Shown piece after piece: positions 6,059 to 6,732 of a stretch of DNA of 6,732 bases; the first letter of the stretch is position 1; each line of letters begins with the position of its first letter. Made by a program: the position numbers and the translations under genes. Where the stretch lies: positions 1-6,732 of the forward strand of contig JALOSD010000087.1 of NCBI GenBank assembly GCA_025458585.1, written 5' to 3'. This DNA is from Burkholderiaceae bacterium (GTDB taxonomy: Bacteria > Pseudomonadota > Gammaproteobacteria > Burkholderiales > Burkholderiaceae_C). The notes beneath the pieces were generated by a model that saw only the letters and a program-made list of their open reading frames with translations, was not told the DNA's origin and made no database searches.

Positions 6059-6732
6059 ATGGCGACCATTCTTGTTGTCGACGACGAACTCGGCATTCGC
6101 GGGCTGTTGTCGGAGATCCTGAGCGACGAGGGGCACACGGTCGAGCTGGCCGAGAACGCGGCCCAGGCTCGGGCCGTGCGCGAGCGCCTGCGCCCCGACC
6201 TCGTGCTGCTCGACATCTGGATGCCCGACGTCGACGGCGTCACGCTGCTCAAGGAGTGGGGCAGCGGCGGGCAGCTGACGATGCCGGTGATCATGATGAG
6301 CGGCCACGGCACGATCGACACCGCGGTCGAGGCGACCAAGTTCGGTGCCGTCGCGTTTCTCGAGAAGCCGATCACGCTGCAGAAGCTGCTGCGTGCGGTC
6401 GAGCAGGCGCTGGTCAAGCCCGCGCCGCGCGTGCCGGCGGCCGTCGCGACGGCGTACCGGGCCGAGCCGGTGGCGGGCGACGCGGGCGCCGTGGCCGCGG
6501 TCATGATGCCGGTGCCGTCGCAACTGCTGGGCCCGCAGTCGGAGCAGGTGTTCGAGCTCGACCGCCCGCTGCGCGAGGCGCGCGACGCGTTCGAGAAGAG
6601 CTACTTCGAGTTCCACCTCGCCAAGGAGAACGGCTCGATGACCCGCGTGGCCGAGAAGACCGGCCTCGAGCGCACGCACCTGTACCGCAAGCTCAAGCAG
6701 CTCGGCGTCGACCTCACGCGCAACAAGCGCGG
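6059..6732 (+). CDS. ntrX: NtrX-like response regulator lacking the AAA+ domain (3' end outside window)
   Basis: The visible 224 codons start with an intact receiver domain (about 3-118): acidic pair Asp8-Asp9, phospho-acceptor Asp52 in LLDIWMPDVDG, Ser81 and Lys103. An Ala/Val/Pro-rich linker (about 119-165) leads straight to a Fis-type DNA-binding region: LREARDAFEKSYFEFHL at 171-187, then a helix-turn-helix with VAEKTGLERTHLYRKLKQLG at 197-216. Both ends resemble NtrX, but the roughly 240-residue sigma-54-interacting AAA+ ATPase domain that normally separates them is absent; there are no Walker motifs and no GAFTGA loop. It should receive phosphate from NtrY and bind DNA, but probably regulates sigma-70 promoters, like RegA/PrrA-type REC-Fis regulators. 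The ATG follows the ntrY stop by 24 nt and has no good Shine-Dalgarno; no other in-frame start is available upstream. The gene is open at the window end, but the helix-turn-helix marks the C-terminus as near. The symbol is given by family and context. Confidence 0.9.
   Translation, partial: MATILVVDDELGIRGLLSEILSDEGHTVELAENAAQARAVRERLRPDLVLLDIWMPDVDGVTLLKEWGSGGQLTMPVIMMSGHGTIDTAVEATKFGAVAFLEKPITLQKLLRAVEQALVKPAPRVPAAVATAYRAEPVAGDAGAVAAVMMPVPSQLLGPQSEQVFELDRPLREARDAFEKSYFEFHLAKENGSMTRVAEKTGLERTHLYRKLKQLGVDLTRNKR

Noticed and set aside
1..6732. CRISPR array, tRNA/rRNA, insertion sequence, prophage or toxin-antitoxin content
   Set aside because: No direct-repeat array, cloverleaf, transposase or integrase motif, or paired small ORFs with ribosome sites were seen; the window is ordinary dense core-genome coding sequence.

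Overview
The window is very GC-rich (by eye about 70% or more) and tightly packed. It looks like chromosomal DNA of a betaproteobacterium, most likely a Burkholderiales member of the Rubrivivax/Leptothrix/Ideonella type. The reasons are protein style, the gene order rsmB - DUF4390 - ntrY - ntrX, and a GC-rich hairpin repeat of a kind common between genes in that group. The genus is an inference from these traits, not a measured match.

Layout. Positions 1-339 (+) hold the 3' end of a flavocytochrome c sulfide dehydrogenase flavoprotein gene (fccB type). Positions 340-498 are a non-coding convergent gap made of stacked inverted repeats, including a perfect 12-bp hairpin that abuts the next gene's stop codon. 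Positions 499-1670 (-) hold a two-gene unit transcribed leftwards: a GTP cyclohydrolase I (folE, 936-1670) followed after 11 nt by a stand-alone BLUF blue-light photoreceptor (499-924). Positions 1671-1743 are a short divergent promoter region. From 1744 to the right edge (+) there is an operon-like run: rsmB (16S rRNA m5C967 methyltransferase), a secreted DUF4390 protein, the membrane histidine kinase ntrY, and an NtrX-type response regulator cut by the window end.

How the genes work together. NtrY and the NtrX-like regulator form a two-component system. DUF4390 overlaps ntrY by 4 nt and is probably co-translated with it. RsmB is a ribosome-maturation enzyme that leads the transcript without an obvious functional link. 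FolE and the BLUF protein form a plausible light-linked pterin module: the BLUF protein keeps every key flavin-photocycle residue, and FolE keeps its zinc and catalytic residues but belongs to a divergent CSHH-type subfamily.

Most notable points: the NtrX-like regulator lacks the AAA+ sigma-54 domain, with the receiver joined by a short linker to the NtrX-type Fis helix-turn-helix; the folE-BLUF pairing; an in-frame hairpin-rich insertion near the C-terminus of RsmB; and an AT-rich, rare-codon island at the end of ntrY that may hold an internal promoter for ntrX. I found no mobile element, CRISPR array, tRNA or rRNA.
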